64,000 bases of DNA from Telluria_A sp040388555 (GTDB taxonomy: Bacteria; Pseudomonadota; Gammaproteobacteria; Burkholderiales; Burkholderiaceae_D). A program made the translations under genes and the position numbers. The stretch is from the NCBI GenBank assembly GCA_040388555.1, contig JAZKBP010000030.1, positions 88,888 to 152,887 of the forward strand. The letters are read 5' to 3'. The number at the start of each line of letters is the position of its first letter. The first letter of the stretch is position 1. This document shows, in pieces, positions 32,986 to 41,766 of the stretch. The notes below the pieces were generated by a model that was not told where the DNA came from, ran no database searches, and was given only the letters and a program-made list of their open reading frames with translations.

Positions 32986-35424
32986 ATGAAGAAGATGAAG
33001 CTTGTAATGGTCGGTAACGGCATGGCCGGTGTGCGCACGCTCGAAGAGCTGCGCAAGATCGCGCCGGACCTATATGACATCACCGTATTCGGTGCCGAGC
33101 CATACGCGAACTACAACCGCATCCTGCTCTCGCCGGTGCTGGCGGGCGAGCAGACCATCAAGGACATCATGCTCAACGATGTCGACTGGTACGAGGACAA
33201 CGGGATCAAGCTCCATCTGGGGAAGAAGGTGGTCAAGGTGGACCGCTTGCGGCGCATCGTGGTCGCCGACGACGGCACCAGCGCCGAGTACGACCGCCTG
33301 CTGCTGGCCACCGGTTCGAACCCCTTCATGCTGCCGGTGCCGGGCAAGGACCTGCAGGGCGTGATCGCCTACCGCGACATCTACGACACCAACACCATGA
33401 TCGCGGCGGCCGCGCAGCACACGCACGCGGTGGTGATCGGCGGTGGCCTGCTCGGACTGGAAGCGGCCAATGGACTCAAGCTGCGCGGCATGGACGTGAC
33501 GGTGGTGCACCTGCCGGGCTGGCTGATGGAGCGTCAGCTCGACCCGGTGGCGGGCAAGATGCTGCAAGCCTCGCTCGAGCAGCGCGGCCTCAAGTTCCTG
33601 CTCGAGAAGAACACCAAGGCCATCCTGGGCGACGCCAAAGGCCGCGTGCGCGCCATTGAATTCACCGATGGGCTGGAAGTGCCGGCCCAATTGATCGTCA
33701 TGGCCGTCGGCATCCGGCCCAACACCGAATTGGCCGAATCGAGCGGCCTGCACTGCGACCGCGGCATCGTCGTCAGCGACACCATGCAGACTTTTGACCC
33801 GCGCATCTACTCCGTGGGTGAGTGCGTGAACCACCGTGGCACCGTGTACGGGCTGGTGGCGCCTCTGTTCGAGATGGCCAAGGTGTGCGCCAACCACTTG
33901 GCCAACTTTGGCATCGGCCAGTACAAGGGCTCGGTGACCTCGACCAAGCTCAAGGTCACCGGCATCGATTTGTTCTCGGCTGGCCAATTCATGGGCGGCG
34001 AGGGCACCGAGGAGATCGTGCTGTCGGACCCGATCGGCGGTGTCTACAAACGCCTGGTCATCAAGGACGACAAGCTGGTGGGTGCCTGCCTGTACGGCGA
34101 TACCGTCGACGGCAGCTGGTACTTCAAGCTGCTGCGCGAGGCCAAGGACATTGGCGAAATCCGCGATTCGCTCATGTTCGGCGAAGCGAACACGGGGCGC
34201 CCGGGCGACGCCGGCCATGAGGGCTTCACCGTGGCCGCGACCATGCCCGACAACGCCGAGGTGTGCGGCTGCAACGGCGTATGCAAGGGCACGATCGTCA
34301 AGTCGATCAAGGAGAAAGGCTTGTTCACGCTGGAGGATGTGCGCAAGCACACCAAGGCGTCGGCCTCGTGCGGCTCGTGCACCGGCCTGGTCGAGCAGAT
34401 CTTGATGTTCACCGCCGGCGGCGATTACTCCGTCGCCGCCAAGGCCAAGCCGATGTGCGCCTGCACCGACCACACGCACCAGGAAGTGCGCGACGCCATT
34501 CGGGTCGAGAAGCTGGTGTCGATCGCCAGCGCCATGTCGTACCTAGCCTGGCGCACGCCCAACGGCTGCGCCTCGTGCCGGCCGGCGCTGAACTACTACC
34601 TTATTTCGACCTGGCCGCACCAGGCCAAGGACGATCCGCAGTCGCGCTTCATCAACGAACGCGCACATGCCAACATCCAAAAGGACGGTACCTATTCCGT
34701 CATCCCGCGCATGTTCGCCGGACAGACCAGCGCCAATGAGCTGCGCCGCATCGCCGACGTCGTCGACAAATACGCGATCCCGACGGTGAAGGTGACGGGC
34801 GGCCAGCGCATCGACCTCTTGGGCGTGAAGAAGGAGGACTTGCGCGCCGTGTGGCACGACCTGGGCATGCCAAGCGGCCTGGCCTATGCCAAGGGCCTGC
34901 GCACGGTGAAGACCTGCGTGGGTAGCGAGTGGTGCCGCTTCGGCACCCAGGACTCGACCCTGATGGGCCAGCAGCTCGAGCGCGAACTGTGCCTGATGTA
35001 CGCGCCGCACAAGGTCAAGATCGCCGTCTCCGGCTGCCCGCGCAATTGCGCCGAGGCCGGCATCAAGGACGTGGGGGTGATCGGCGTCGAGTCGGGCTGG
35101 GAGATCTACGTGGGCGGCAACGGCGGTATCAAGACCGAGGTGGCGCAGTTCCTCGTCAAGCTCAAGACCCACGAGGAAGTGATGGAGTATTGCGGCGCCT
35201 TCCTGCAGCTGTACCGCGAGCAGGGCTGGTACCTGGAGCGCACCGTGCACTACATCGCCCGTGTGGGCCTGGAGCATGTGAAGAAGCTGGTGGTCGAGGA
35301 CGAGGCGGGCCGCAAGGCCTTGTACGAGCGTTTGCGCTTCGCGCTGGCGGGCGAGCCGGACCCCTGGCACCAGCCGGAGCAAGCCATGGTGGATGTGCGC
35401 CAATTCGCGCCGCTGACGGTATAA
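32986..35424 (+). CDS. nirB: NAD(P)H-dependent assimilatory nitrite reductase, large subunit
   Basis: NirB reduces nitrite to ammonium in the cytosol. The 812-residue protein has an FAD/NAD(P)H oxidoreductase part (about 1-400; VGNGMAGVRTLEEL, VVIGGGLLGLEAANGL), a BFD-like [2Fe-2S] domain (CGCNGVCKG then CGSCTGLVEQ), and the sulfite/nitrite reductase part with siroheme and [4Fe-4S] ligands in CVGSEWCRFG and SGCPRNCAEAG. I prefer the second of two in-frame ATGs because GGAG lies 6 bases before it; the first, at 32974, adds four residues. nirD follows after 12 bases and nasA after that. Confidence 0.96.
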   Translation: MKKMKLVMVGNGMAGVRTLEELRKIAPDLYDITVFGAEPYANYNRILLSPVLAGEQTIKDIMLNDVDWYEDNGIKLHLGKKVVKVDRLRRIVVADDGTSAEYDRLLLATGSNPFMLPVPGKDLQGVIAYRDIYDTNTMIAAAAQHTHAVVIGGGLLGLEAANGLKLRGMDVTVVHLPGWLMERQLDPVAGKMLQASLEQRGLKFLLEKNTKAILGDAKGRVRAIEFTDGLEVPAQLIVMAVGIRPNTELAESSGLHCDRGIVVSDTMQTFDPRIYSVGECVNHRGTVYGLVAPLFEMAKVCANHLANFGIGQYKGSVTSTKLKVTGIDLFSAGQFMGGEGTEEIVLSDPIGGVYKRLVIKDDKLVGACLYGDTVDGSWYFKLLREAKDIGEIRDSLMFGEANTGRPGDAGHEGFTVAATMPDNAEVCGCNGVCKGTIVKSIKEKGLFTLEDVRKHTKASASCGSCTGLVEQILMFTAGGDYSVAAKAKPMCACTDHTHQEVRDAIRVEKLVSIASAMSYLAWRTPNGCASCRPALNYYLISTWPHQAKDDPQSRFINERAHANIQKDGTYSVIPRMFAGQTSANELRRIADVVDKYAIPTVKVTGGQRIDLLGVKKEDLRAVWHDLGMPSGLAYAKGLRTVKTCVGSEWCRFGTQDSTLMGQQLERELCLMYAPHKVKIAVSGCPRNCAEAGIKDVGVIGVESGWEIYVGGNGGIKTEVAQFLVKLKTHEEVMEYCGAFLQLYREQGWYLERTVHYIARVGLEHVKKLVVEDEAGRKALYERLRFALAGEPDPWHQPEQAMVDVRQFAPLTV

Positions 35425-35436
35425 GAGGAGACAAAC

Positions 35437-35844
35437 ATGACGGAACAATGGAAGGTCATTTGCAAGGTGAGCGATATTCCGGTGCTGGGTGCGCGCGTGG
35501 TGCAGCGTGGTCTGGCATGGCAGGAGCTGCCGGACGTGGCGGTGTTCCGCACCGCTGACGACAAGGTCTTCGCGCTGCTCGACCGCTGCCCGCACAAGGG
35601 CGGCCCGCTGTCGCAGGGAATCGTCTTCGGCGACAAGGTGGCCTGCCCGCTGCACAACTGGAATATCGAGCTCGATAGCGGCTGCGCCACGGCGCCCGAC
35701 GTGGGCTGCGCCAAGCGCTTCAAGGTCAGGGTGGAAGACGGCAAGGTGTCCCTCGACCTGAATGAATTGAGCGCACCGGCAAGCAAGGCCGAGGCGGCGC
35801 TGCTCGGTGCGTCTGCCGCACCCGCGCAAGTCGAGGCGGCGTGA
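35437..35844 (+). CDS. nirD: Nitrite reductase small subunit NirD, with Rieske ligands
   Basis: This 135-residue partner of NirB has the Rieske fold. Unlike E. coli NirD, which as I recall lacks the metal ligands, this protein keeps a full CPHKGGPL ... CPLHNW pair, so it could hold a [2Fe-2S] cluster. The C-terminal 20 residues are Ala/Glu-rich. AAGAGGAG lies about 6 bases before the ATG. The stop overlaps the nasA GTG by four bases (GTGA). Confidence 0.94.
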   Translation: MTEQWKVICKVSDIPVLGARVVQRGLAWQELPDVAVFRTADDKVFALLDRCPHKGGPLSQGIVFGDKVACPLHNWNIELDSGCATAPDVGCAKRFKVRVEDGKVSLDLNELSAPASKAEAALLGASAAPAQVEAA

Positions 35845-38606
35845 GCCTGGCCACGCGCGACGTCAAGACGACCTGCTGCTATTGCGGTGTCGGCTGCGGC
35901 GTCATCGCCACCGCCGACGGCACGCAGGTGCTGGGCGTACGCGGAGATCCGGACCATCCGGCCAATTTCGGTCGCCTGTGCAGCAAGGGCAGCACCTTGC
36001 ACCTGTCGGCCAAGCCGGTGCTGCAGCGGCAGGTGCGCGCCTTGGTGCCAGAACTGCGGCGCACGCGCGCGGCGCAGCGTAGTGCCGCATCGTGGGACGA
36101 GACGCTCGACTTCATCGCCGCCCGATTTGCCGCGACGATCGAAGAGCACGGACCGGACAGCGTTGCCTTCTACATTTCAGGGCAGCTGCTCACCGAGGAC
36201 TACTACGTCTTCAACAAGCTGGCCAAGGGACTGGTTGGCACCAACAATATCGACACCAATTCGCGCCTGTGCATGTCGAGCGCGGTGGCGGGCTACAAGC
36301 AAACGCTGGGCGCCGACGCGCCGCCCGCCTGCTACGAGGATATCGACGAGGCCGAAGTCATCTTTATCGCCGGTTCGAATACGGCGTTTGCCCATCCCAT
36401 TTTGTACCGCCGCATCGAGGATGCGCGCAAGCGCAATCCGGCATTGCGTGTGATCGTGGCCGACCCGCGCCGCACCGACACCGCGCGCGAGGCGGACCTG
36501 CATTTGCCGATCCTGCCCGGCACCGATGTCGCGCTGTTCAATGGCATGCTGCACATTTGCCTGGTCGATGGTTTGCTCGACGATGCCTACATCGCGGCGC
36601 ACACCGAGGGCTTCGCACAGCTTGAGGCCTTGGTGCGCGAGTACACGCCGGCTTTCGTGGCGGGCGTGTGCGGCATCGCGCAGGCCGATTTGGTGGCGGC
36701 GGCGCGTCTGTTCGCGCAATCGCGCGCCACGCTGTCGCTGTACTGCCAGGGCTTGAATCAGTCCGTGCACGGCACGGCCAAGAATGCGGCCTTGATCAAT
36801 CTGCACCTGGCGACCGCGCAGATTGGCAAGCCGGGCGCGGGTCCATTTTCCTTGACCGGCCAACCGAATGCGATGGGCGGGCGCGAGGTGGGCGGCATGG
36901 CCAATTTGCTGTCGGCCCATCGCGACTTGTCCAATCCGGCGCATCGGGCCGAAGTGGCCGCGCTGTGGGGCGTCGACGCAGTTCCGGCGCAGGCGGGCAA
37001 GACGGCAGTCGAGATGTTCGATGCGCTCGCCGCCGGCAGCATCAAGATCATCTGGATCGCCTGCACCAATCCGGCCCAATCCATGCCCGAACAAAGACTG
37101 ATACGCAAGGCGCTCGAGACGGCGGAACTGGTGATCGTGCAGGAAGCGTATGCCAGCACCGCGACGGTGGCGTATGCGGATGTGCTGCTGCCGGCCACCA
37201 CCTGGGCGGAGAAGGAAGGTACGGTCACCAATTCGGAGCGCCGCATCACGCGCTTGCTGCCGGTGCTGCCCAAGCCGGGGCAGGCGCGCCACGACTGGGA
37301 AATCGCGCGCGACTTCGCGCGCAGGCTGGCGCGCCTGCTGGGTAAATCGGCTGATGGCTTCGCCTATGCGGACACGGAATCAATCTGGAACGAGCACCGC
37401 GAGTCCACCCGCGGGCGCGATCTCGACATCACCGGCTTGTCGTACAAGATTCTGGTGGAGCAGGGACCGCAGCAGTGGCCTTACGCGGAGGGCGCCAGCA
37501 CCGGCAGGAAGCGCTTGTACGAGGACGGCGTGTTCGCGACCGCGAACGGGCGTGCGCGTTTTGTCGCCGCACCGTACCTGCCGGTGGCCGAGCAGGTCGA
37601 CGCGCGCTACCCGCTGCATTTGACGACCGGGCGGCTGCGCGACCAGTGGCATGGCATGAGCCGCAGCGGTACGGTGGCCCAGGCGTTCGCGCACGCGGCG
37701 GAACCGGCCGTGGTGATGGCGCGCGCCGATATGCAGCGGCGCGAACTGGTCGACGGCGACCTGGTGCACGTGACGAGCCGGCGCGGTACCCAAATCCTTC
37801 CGGCGCAAGCGGGCGAGGACATGGGCGACGGGCAGGTGTTCATCGCCATGCACTGGGGGCAGGAGTACCTGTCCGGGCGCGGCGGCACTGGTGCGGGCAT
37901 GGAGGCGAGCTGCGGCGTGAACGCCTTGACGCTGTCGGCTTTCGATCCCGTGTCGAAGCAGCCGGAACTCAAGCACGCGGCGGTCAAGGTGCTCAAGGCG
38001 GAGCTGGCGTGGCGCTTTTTGGTGTTCGGCTGGGTCGACGAGGACAAGGCCTTGCGGCTGCAAGCGTGCTTGCGGCCCTTGATGCGCAGCTTCGCCTTCG
38101 CCTCTTGCACCTTGTTTGGGCGCGAGCGTGTGGGCGTGCTGCTGCGCGCGGCCGACGACTACGCCGCCACACCGGAACTGGTGCGCGAGATCGAGTCCAT
38201 GTTCGGCATCGAAGGCGCCAAGGTCGTGCGCTATGACGACACCCGGCGCGGCAATGCGCGCCACATCCTGGTCGACGATGGCAAGCTGGCCGCCGTATCG
38301 CTGGCCGGTGACACCAGTGCGGGCCATTGGCTCAAGCAAACGCTGGAGGGGGACCTGCCGATCGCGCCGCTGGGGCGCATGCTGTTGTCGCCGTCGGCCA
38401 GCACGCCGCAAGGCTTCAAGCCGCGCGGGCGCATCGTCTGCACTTGCTTGAACGTGAGTCAAGCCGAGATCGCCGAGCAGCTCACCATGCTGGGGGGAAC
38501 GGCTTCCGACAGACTGGCGGCGCTGCAGGGCAAGCTCAAATGCGGCACCAATTGCGGCTCGTGCGTGCCAGAACTCAAGCAGATGGTGCAAGGCGCCATA
38601 GCTTGA
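35841..38606 (+). CDS. nasA: Assimilatory nitrate reductase catalytic subunit
   Basis: This 921-residue molybdopterin enzyme reduces nitrate to nitrite, feeding NirBD. It starts with the [4Fe-4S] motif CCYCGVGCG near residue 12 and the closing cysteine in RLCSKGSTLH. It carries the Mo-bis-MGD fold (SSAVAGYKQTLGAD, CQGLNQSVHGTAKN, GREVGGMANL, DVLLPATTWAEKEGTVTNSERR). It ends with a BFD-like [2Fe-2S] domain (CTCLNVSQ ... CGTNCGSCVPEL). The start is a GTG overlapping the nirD stop. No separate flavoprotein (NasC) or siroheme synthase gene follows, so the electron donor is encoded elsewhere or is shared. Confidence 0.95.
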   Translation: MSLATRDVKTTCCYCGVGCGVIATADGTQVLGVRGDPDHPANFGRLCSKGSTLHLSAKPVLQRQVRALVPELRRTRAAQRSAASWDETLDFIAARFAATIEEHGPDSVAFYISGQLLTEDYYVFNKLAKGLVGTNNIDTNSRLCMSSAVAGYKQTLGADAPPACYEDIDEAEVIFIAGSNTAFAHPILYRRIEDARKRNPALRVIVADPRRTDTAREADLHLPILPGTDVALFNGMLHICLVDGLLDDAYIAAHTEGFAQLEALVREYTPAFVAGVCGIAQADLVAAARLFAQSRATLSLYCQGLNQSVHGTAKNAALINLHLATAQIGKPGAGPFSLTGQPNAMGGREVGGMANLLSAHRDLSNPAHRAEVAALWGVDAVPAQAGKTAVEMFDALAAGSIKIIWIACTNPAQSMPEQRLIRKALETAELVIVQEAYASTATVAYADVLLPATTWAEKEGTVTNSERRITRLLPVLPKPGQARHDWEIARDFARRLARLLGKSADGFAYADTESIWNEHRESTRGRDLDITGLSYKILVEQGPQQWPYAEGASTGRKRLYEDGVFATANGRARFVAAPYLPVAEQVDARYPLHLTTGRLRDQWHGMSRSGTVAQAFAHAAEPAVVMARADMQRRELVDGDLVHVTSRRGTQILPAQAGEDMGDGQVFIAMHWGQEYLSGRGGTGAGMEASCGVNALTLSAFDPVSKQPELKHAAVKVLKAELAWRFLVFGWVDEDKALRLQACLRPLMRSFAFASCTLFGRERVGVLLRAADDYAATPELVREIESMFGIEGAKVVRYDDTRRGNARHILVDDGKLAAVSLAGDTSAGHWLKQTLEGDLPIAPLGRMLLSPSASTPQGFKPRGRIVCTCLNVSQAEIAEQLTMLGGTASDRLAALQGKLKCGTNCGSCVPELKQMVQGAIA

Positions 38607-38629
38607 ATCAGTGAGGACGGCATGGGAAC

Positions 38630-38821
38630 TTAGATCGACACGAGCACTAGCTTCCTAACCTTGCGAAGATTAAGGTGTTGACGCGCAATCCATAGGTCGT
38701 GCGCGTCCTGCATGGACAGCCAACTCCCGCCGGGGTAGCTTATGCATTGCCAACAGTGATAGTCCTCGAAATCCAAGGCAAAGGCTTTACCGTCATTGAA
38801 TTCAAATGTTGTGATGCTCAA
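38630..38821 (-). CDS. Small hypothetical protein
   Basis: This 63-residue protein is unrecognised. It is acidic in its first half and basic near the end (LNLRKVRKLVLVSI), with three aromatic-rich patches (DFEDYHCWQC). Its base composition is more AT-rich than the flanking nitrate genes. It follows the 161-residue membrane gene on the same strand, 23 bases after that gene's stop, so the pair may be one unit. No ribosome site is obvious. Confidence 0.5.
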   Translation of the reverse strand: MSITTFEFNDGKAFALDFEDYHCWQCISYPGGSWLSMQDAHDLWIARQHLNLRKVRKLVLVSI

Positions 38822-38844
38822 GTAGTCCGGATGCAGCGAATACC

Positions 38845-39330
38845 TTAGTCAGATGGGGGATTCCACAGACCATGCTCGAAATCATACGATTCAGTTTCGA
38901 ACGGCACGTATGTAGTGCCATAAAACAAGGCGGGGTTGCCGTTCTTGCAGAAATACCCGCTTAAGCCAAGCTTCTCTTTCAGGACGGCGTTCGATGATCC
39001 AATCGCTTCGAGCGTTGGCGGGCATGTGCCGTGCGTTTTCGAATAGTCTACGATGCGTGCCACTATTTCATTCGCCGCCGTTCGGGTGGAAATGTGGCGA
39101 TAGACATGAACAGCAATGATTGTGGCAATGCCCAACACCCAATATGCGACCTTCTTTGCTTGCAAGGTTCTGCGCGATGGCTGGGTAGTGATGACGTAGA
39201 GGCTATACAAACACCACGGCACCAGAGGAACGGCGACCATGAGTAACATGTAGCCTAAGTGGTGCTGAGACAGTATGAAGACCGCCATGCCTACAGTAAT
39301 TAGCGTGTTTTTGATGGTGTTAGCTCGCAA
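38845..39330 (-). CDS. Hypothetical two-helix membrane protein
   Basis: This 161-residue protein has two hydrophobic segments (about 8-48 and 62-80). A soluble C-terminal part follows, with two cysteines (HGTCPPTLEAIG and GYFCKNG) and a pattern seen in pseudopilin-like exported domains (ANEIVARIVDYSKTHG then a proline turn). Base composition is AT-rich compared with neighbours, which suggests acquisition by transfer. With the 63-residue gene it forms an island between nasA and the VOC gene. I cannot assign a function. Confidence 0.55.
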   Translation of the reverse strand: MRANTIKNTLITVGMAVFILSQHHLGYMLLMVAVPLVPWCLYSLYVITTQPSRRTLQAKKVAYWVLGIATIIAVHVYRHISTRTAANEIVARIVDYSKTHGTCPPTLEAIGSSNAVLKEKLGLSGYFCKNGNPALFYGTTYVPFETESYDFEHGLWNPPSD

Positions 39331-39396
39331 AGTAGGCGACTGGACTTGTTATGTTACCAGCTTCATCCATACGGTCCCCGGTGTGTGTAGCATTGC

Positions 39397-39849
39397 TTAC
39401 TTGGCACCGGCGCTTTCTACCCTTAAGCGCACCTTGGCCCCTGACGGGGCCTCTCCGCTGACGCAAACGCGATATCCGTCCGGATCGCAGACCTCGAATT
39501 CCACCAGTCCGTAAAACATGCGCTCCGGCCCCCTTAGCAATGGCGTATGTTTTTGCACCGCGGCCGCGATATCGAGTATTTCGTTTCCGGAAAGTCGCAA
39601 GTACACCGACCAGACAAATTCCGGATCGGCTTGGCGGGGATGCGCGGTGCCCGGTGCGCGCGCGAGTTGGAGCATGATCTCGGCCTCGCCGCGCGTCAAG
39701 ATCGCGAACGCGTAGGGCGGCTGATCCGGAAAAGGCAGTGCCGCGAAACCAAACACATCGGCGTACCAGTGCACGCTTTGTTCGACATCGGCGACCTGCA
39801 ATACCGGCGCAGCGCGTTGATACGATGCCTGTTCATTTTGCGGTGTCAT
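39397..39849 (-). CDS. VOC (glyoxalase/bleomycin-resistance) family protein
   Basis: This 150-residue single-domain protein has the VOC fold, with APVLQVADVEQSVHWYADVFGF at the N-terminus and the second half-repeat ending FEVCDPDGYRVCVSGE. Family members bind a metal and act as isomerases, dioxygenases or drug-binding proteins; this one could be any of these. I chose the ATG giving MTPQNEQASYQ because the upstream extension overlaps the AAA ATPase gene and looks unconserved. It is 34 bases downstream of that gene. Confidence 0.8.
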   Translation of the reverse strand: MTPQNEQASYQRAAPVLQVADVEQSVHWYADVFGFAALPFPDQPPYAFAILTRGEAEIMLQLARAPGTAHPRQADPEFVWSVYLRLSGNEILDIAAAVQKHTPLLRGPERMFYGLVEFEVCDPDGYRVCVSGEAPSGAKVRLRVESAGAK

Positions 39850-39883
39850 CGCCGCCTCCGTTTTCAGCGAGCGCTCGCCGATA

Positions 39884-40834
39884 TCAAAAGCCAATGCGCG
39901 CCCGTCCCGGCGTCGGCTTGAGGTGAATGTCATCGGCCCCCACTTCGTCGCGTCCGGCGGCCACCGCGTAGCCCAGGCTATCGAGCAAGGTCTTGCGCAT
40001 ATCGCGCGGCGACACCGGAATGAGCTTGTCGAGCGCGGCGGCGCCCAGTTGCGGCGCGAACTTGGCGAGATTGAGTTCGCGCAGCAGCGCGCCATAAATG
40101 CGCTGCGCGATCCCGGCCGCCTGTTCCGGCGTGGGCACCGGCACCTCGTACACCGCCATCCGGTTCAGCAGCGGCGCGGGAATCCCATCCGTGCTATTGG
40201 CCGTCAACACCCAGAAAATCTGGCTGGCGTCGATTTCCACATCGATGAATTCATCGCGGAAGGCGCGCGAGGTCTCCGGTTCGAGCAACTGATATAAAGC
40301 GGCCAGTGGATCGGATTGGCTCGAACCGGTCGCCTTTTCCACTTCATCGAGCACCACTACCGGGTTGGCATACTGCCCGCGCACCAGGCGCTCGGCGACC
40401 TTGCCGCATTTAGCCCCTTTCCAGCTGGCCGAGCTGCCGGTGATGACAAAACCGGCCGACAGCGCGTTCATGCTGATTAATTCGCAATCGGTCTCGATGG
40501 CTGCCGCCAGGCGCTTGGCGAAATGGGTCTTGCCCACCCCCGGGTCGCCCAGCAAGAGCACCGGCATCACATTGAAATTGGCGTCCCCCGCATGCGCGAG
40601 CGCCAGATAGCGCGTCAAGTCCCCCAGCACCTCCCCGAAATTCGGGCATTCCTCGCGCAGGGGCGCCAGCGCGTCGGACGAGGAGGGGGTGGTGACGAAG
40701 CGCTCGGCGCCATGGTCGAGCATGCGTTCGTAAAACGCTTCAAGCTCGGGCGAGCGGCCGCGGCTGGCGGCGAGCGCGCCTTGCACATCGCCGATGTTGT
40801 ACACGGTGCGGGTACGGGCCAGTGTGATGCTCAT
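39884..40834 (-). CDS. Lon-like AAA+ ATPase lacking a protease domain
   Basis: This 316-residue AAA+ protein has Walker A GDPGVGKT near residue 101, Walker B VVVLDEVEKA near 160, a Lon-like stretch between them (ITGSSASWKGAKCGKVAERLV), sensor-1 LTANSTDGIP, and an arginine-rich sensor-2 helix (SPRDMRKTLLDSLGYA). The body resembles the ATPase module of Lon, but no N-terminal substrate domain or Ser-Lys protease domain is present. It may be a free unfoldase or chaperone. I prefer the ATG giving MSITLART. The VOC gene follows on the same strand. Confidence 0.8.
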   Translation of the reverse strand: MSITLARTRTVYNIGDVQGALAASRGRSPELEAFYERMLDHGAERFVTTPSSSDALAPLREECPNFGEVLGDLTRYLALAHAGDANFNVMPVLLLGDPGVGKTHFAKRLAAAIETDCELISMNALSAGFVITGSSASWKGAKCGKVAERLVRGQYANPVVVLDEVEKATGSSQSDPLAALYQLLEPETSRAFRDEFIDVEIDASQIFWVLTANSTDGIPAPLLNRMAVYEVPVPTPEQAAGIAQRIYGALLRELNLAKFAPQLGAAALDKLIPVSPRDMRKTLLDSLGYAVAAGRDEVGADDIHLKPTPGRARIGF

Positions 40835-41194
40835 GGCGGTCTCCTTGCGGGCGGCATGCCCCAACACGGCTCGCTACGTTTGCCCCCAGGACACCGAGCG
40901 AGTCGGAACTGTGACCTGGTTTGCACCTGATTCCATCCTACCTTGGACACGCCGAAACCGCAATTTTGTGGCCACAGCTCTTGCCGCTCCGCGTTTTCTG
41001 TTGCGTGGACGAAACTCAATATATATTTTTTAATTTTCCAGAGATAAACCCATGTGTATTGATGAGATACCACATTCAGTATCCATTATAAGTGCCTAAT
41101 TTATCGACATATTTTGCCGCGACGGTCCTTCAAGGATGTGCGCTAAGTCATTGACTTCATTGGCAAATTTCCCATTTCGCACGATTGAAACCGC

Positions 41195-41223
41195 TTGACC
41201 GTCGAGATTGCTTACTCTAAAGT
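41195..41223 (+). promoter_or_regulatory. Candidate promoter for the dcw cluster
   Basis: TTGACC (41195-41200) and TAAAGT (41218-41223) are separated by 17 bases. They lie directly before the MraZ boxes, as in other mraZ promoters. Confidence 0.6.
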
Positions 41224-41257
41224 GGGCAACTGTGTGAAAAAGTGTAGTTTTGTGGGG
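41222..41257 (+). promoter_or_regulatory. MraZ box: four GTG repeats at exact 10-bp spacing
   Basis: GTGGGC, GTGTGA, GTGTAG and GTGGGG begin at 41222, 41232, 41242 and 41252, each separated by four bases. MraZ is known to bind tandem GTGGGN repeats with about 4-6-base spacers and repress its own operon. The outer two repeats fit well and the inner two are degenerate. Confidence 0.75.
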
Positions 41258-41325
41258 GAATTTGAGCGAATCAGCCGCTTCCCGACACCAGACTCGATAA
41301 CTAAAAAGCAAACAAGGCCAAACTC

Positions 41326-41754
41326 GTGTTCCAAGGCGCGTCCGCAATCAATCTCGATGCAAAAGGCAGGATGTCTATTCCTGCCAAGCATCGTGACGCG
41401 CTCGCCGTCCAGTGCGAGGGGCGCCTGACCCTCACCAAGCACCCCGAGGGTTGCCTGCTGTTCTTCCCGCGCCCCGTGTGGGAAACCCACCGTGAACAGA
41501 TTTCCGCCTGGCCCATGTCGGCGCGCGCCTGGCAGCGCATCTTCCTGGGTAACGCCTGCGACGTCGAAATGGATGGCGCCGGCCGCATCTTGATTTCGCC
41601 CGAACTGCGTGCCGCCGTCGGCTTGAACCGCGACGTCATGCTTTTGGGCATGGGCACGCATTTCGAAATCTGGGACGCGGCCAAGTTGGCCGACAACGAG
41701 CAAGCAGCCGTCGCCGGCGGCATGCCCGAAGTCCTTTCCAATTTCTCATTCTGA
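41326..41754 (+). CDS. mraZ: Transcriptional regulator MraZ
   Basis: This 142-residue DNA-binding regulator contains two SpoVT/AbrB-like halves, with the repeated DxxGR motif (LDAKGRMSIPAKHR near residue 10 and MDGAGRILISPELR near 85). MraZ represses the dcw cluster through the boxes just upstream. The start is GTG, giving MFQGASAINLDAKGR. rsmH follows after 12 bases. Confidence 0.95.
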   Translation: MFQGASAINLDAKGRMSIPAKHRDALAVQCEGRLTLTKHPEGCLLFFPRPVWETHREQISAWPMSARAWQRIFLGNACDVEMDGAGRILISPELRAAVGLNRDVMLLGMGTHFEIWDAAKLADNEQAAVAGGMPEVLSNFSF

Positions 41755-41766
41755 AGGGCGCCTGGG

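Larger units (their letters stand above)
40835..41325. other. Spacer between the AAA gene and mraZ
   Basis: This 491-base stretch is AT-rich in its middle (about 41010-41110), with no convincing coding frame. Its right third holds the mraZ promoter and MraZ boxes. Nothing else is recognised. Confidence 0.6.

Noticed and set aside
33320..33340. T-loop-like word (GGTTCGAACCC) suggesting a tRNA
   Set aside because: It lies inside nirB coding sequence, with no cloverleaf around it.
41096..41347. An 83-codon minus-strand frame across the mraZ promoter
   Set aside because: It overlaps the promoter, the MraZ boxes and the start of mraZ, and shows no family features.
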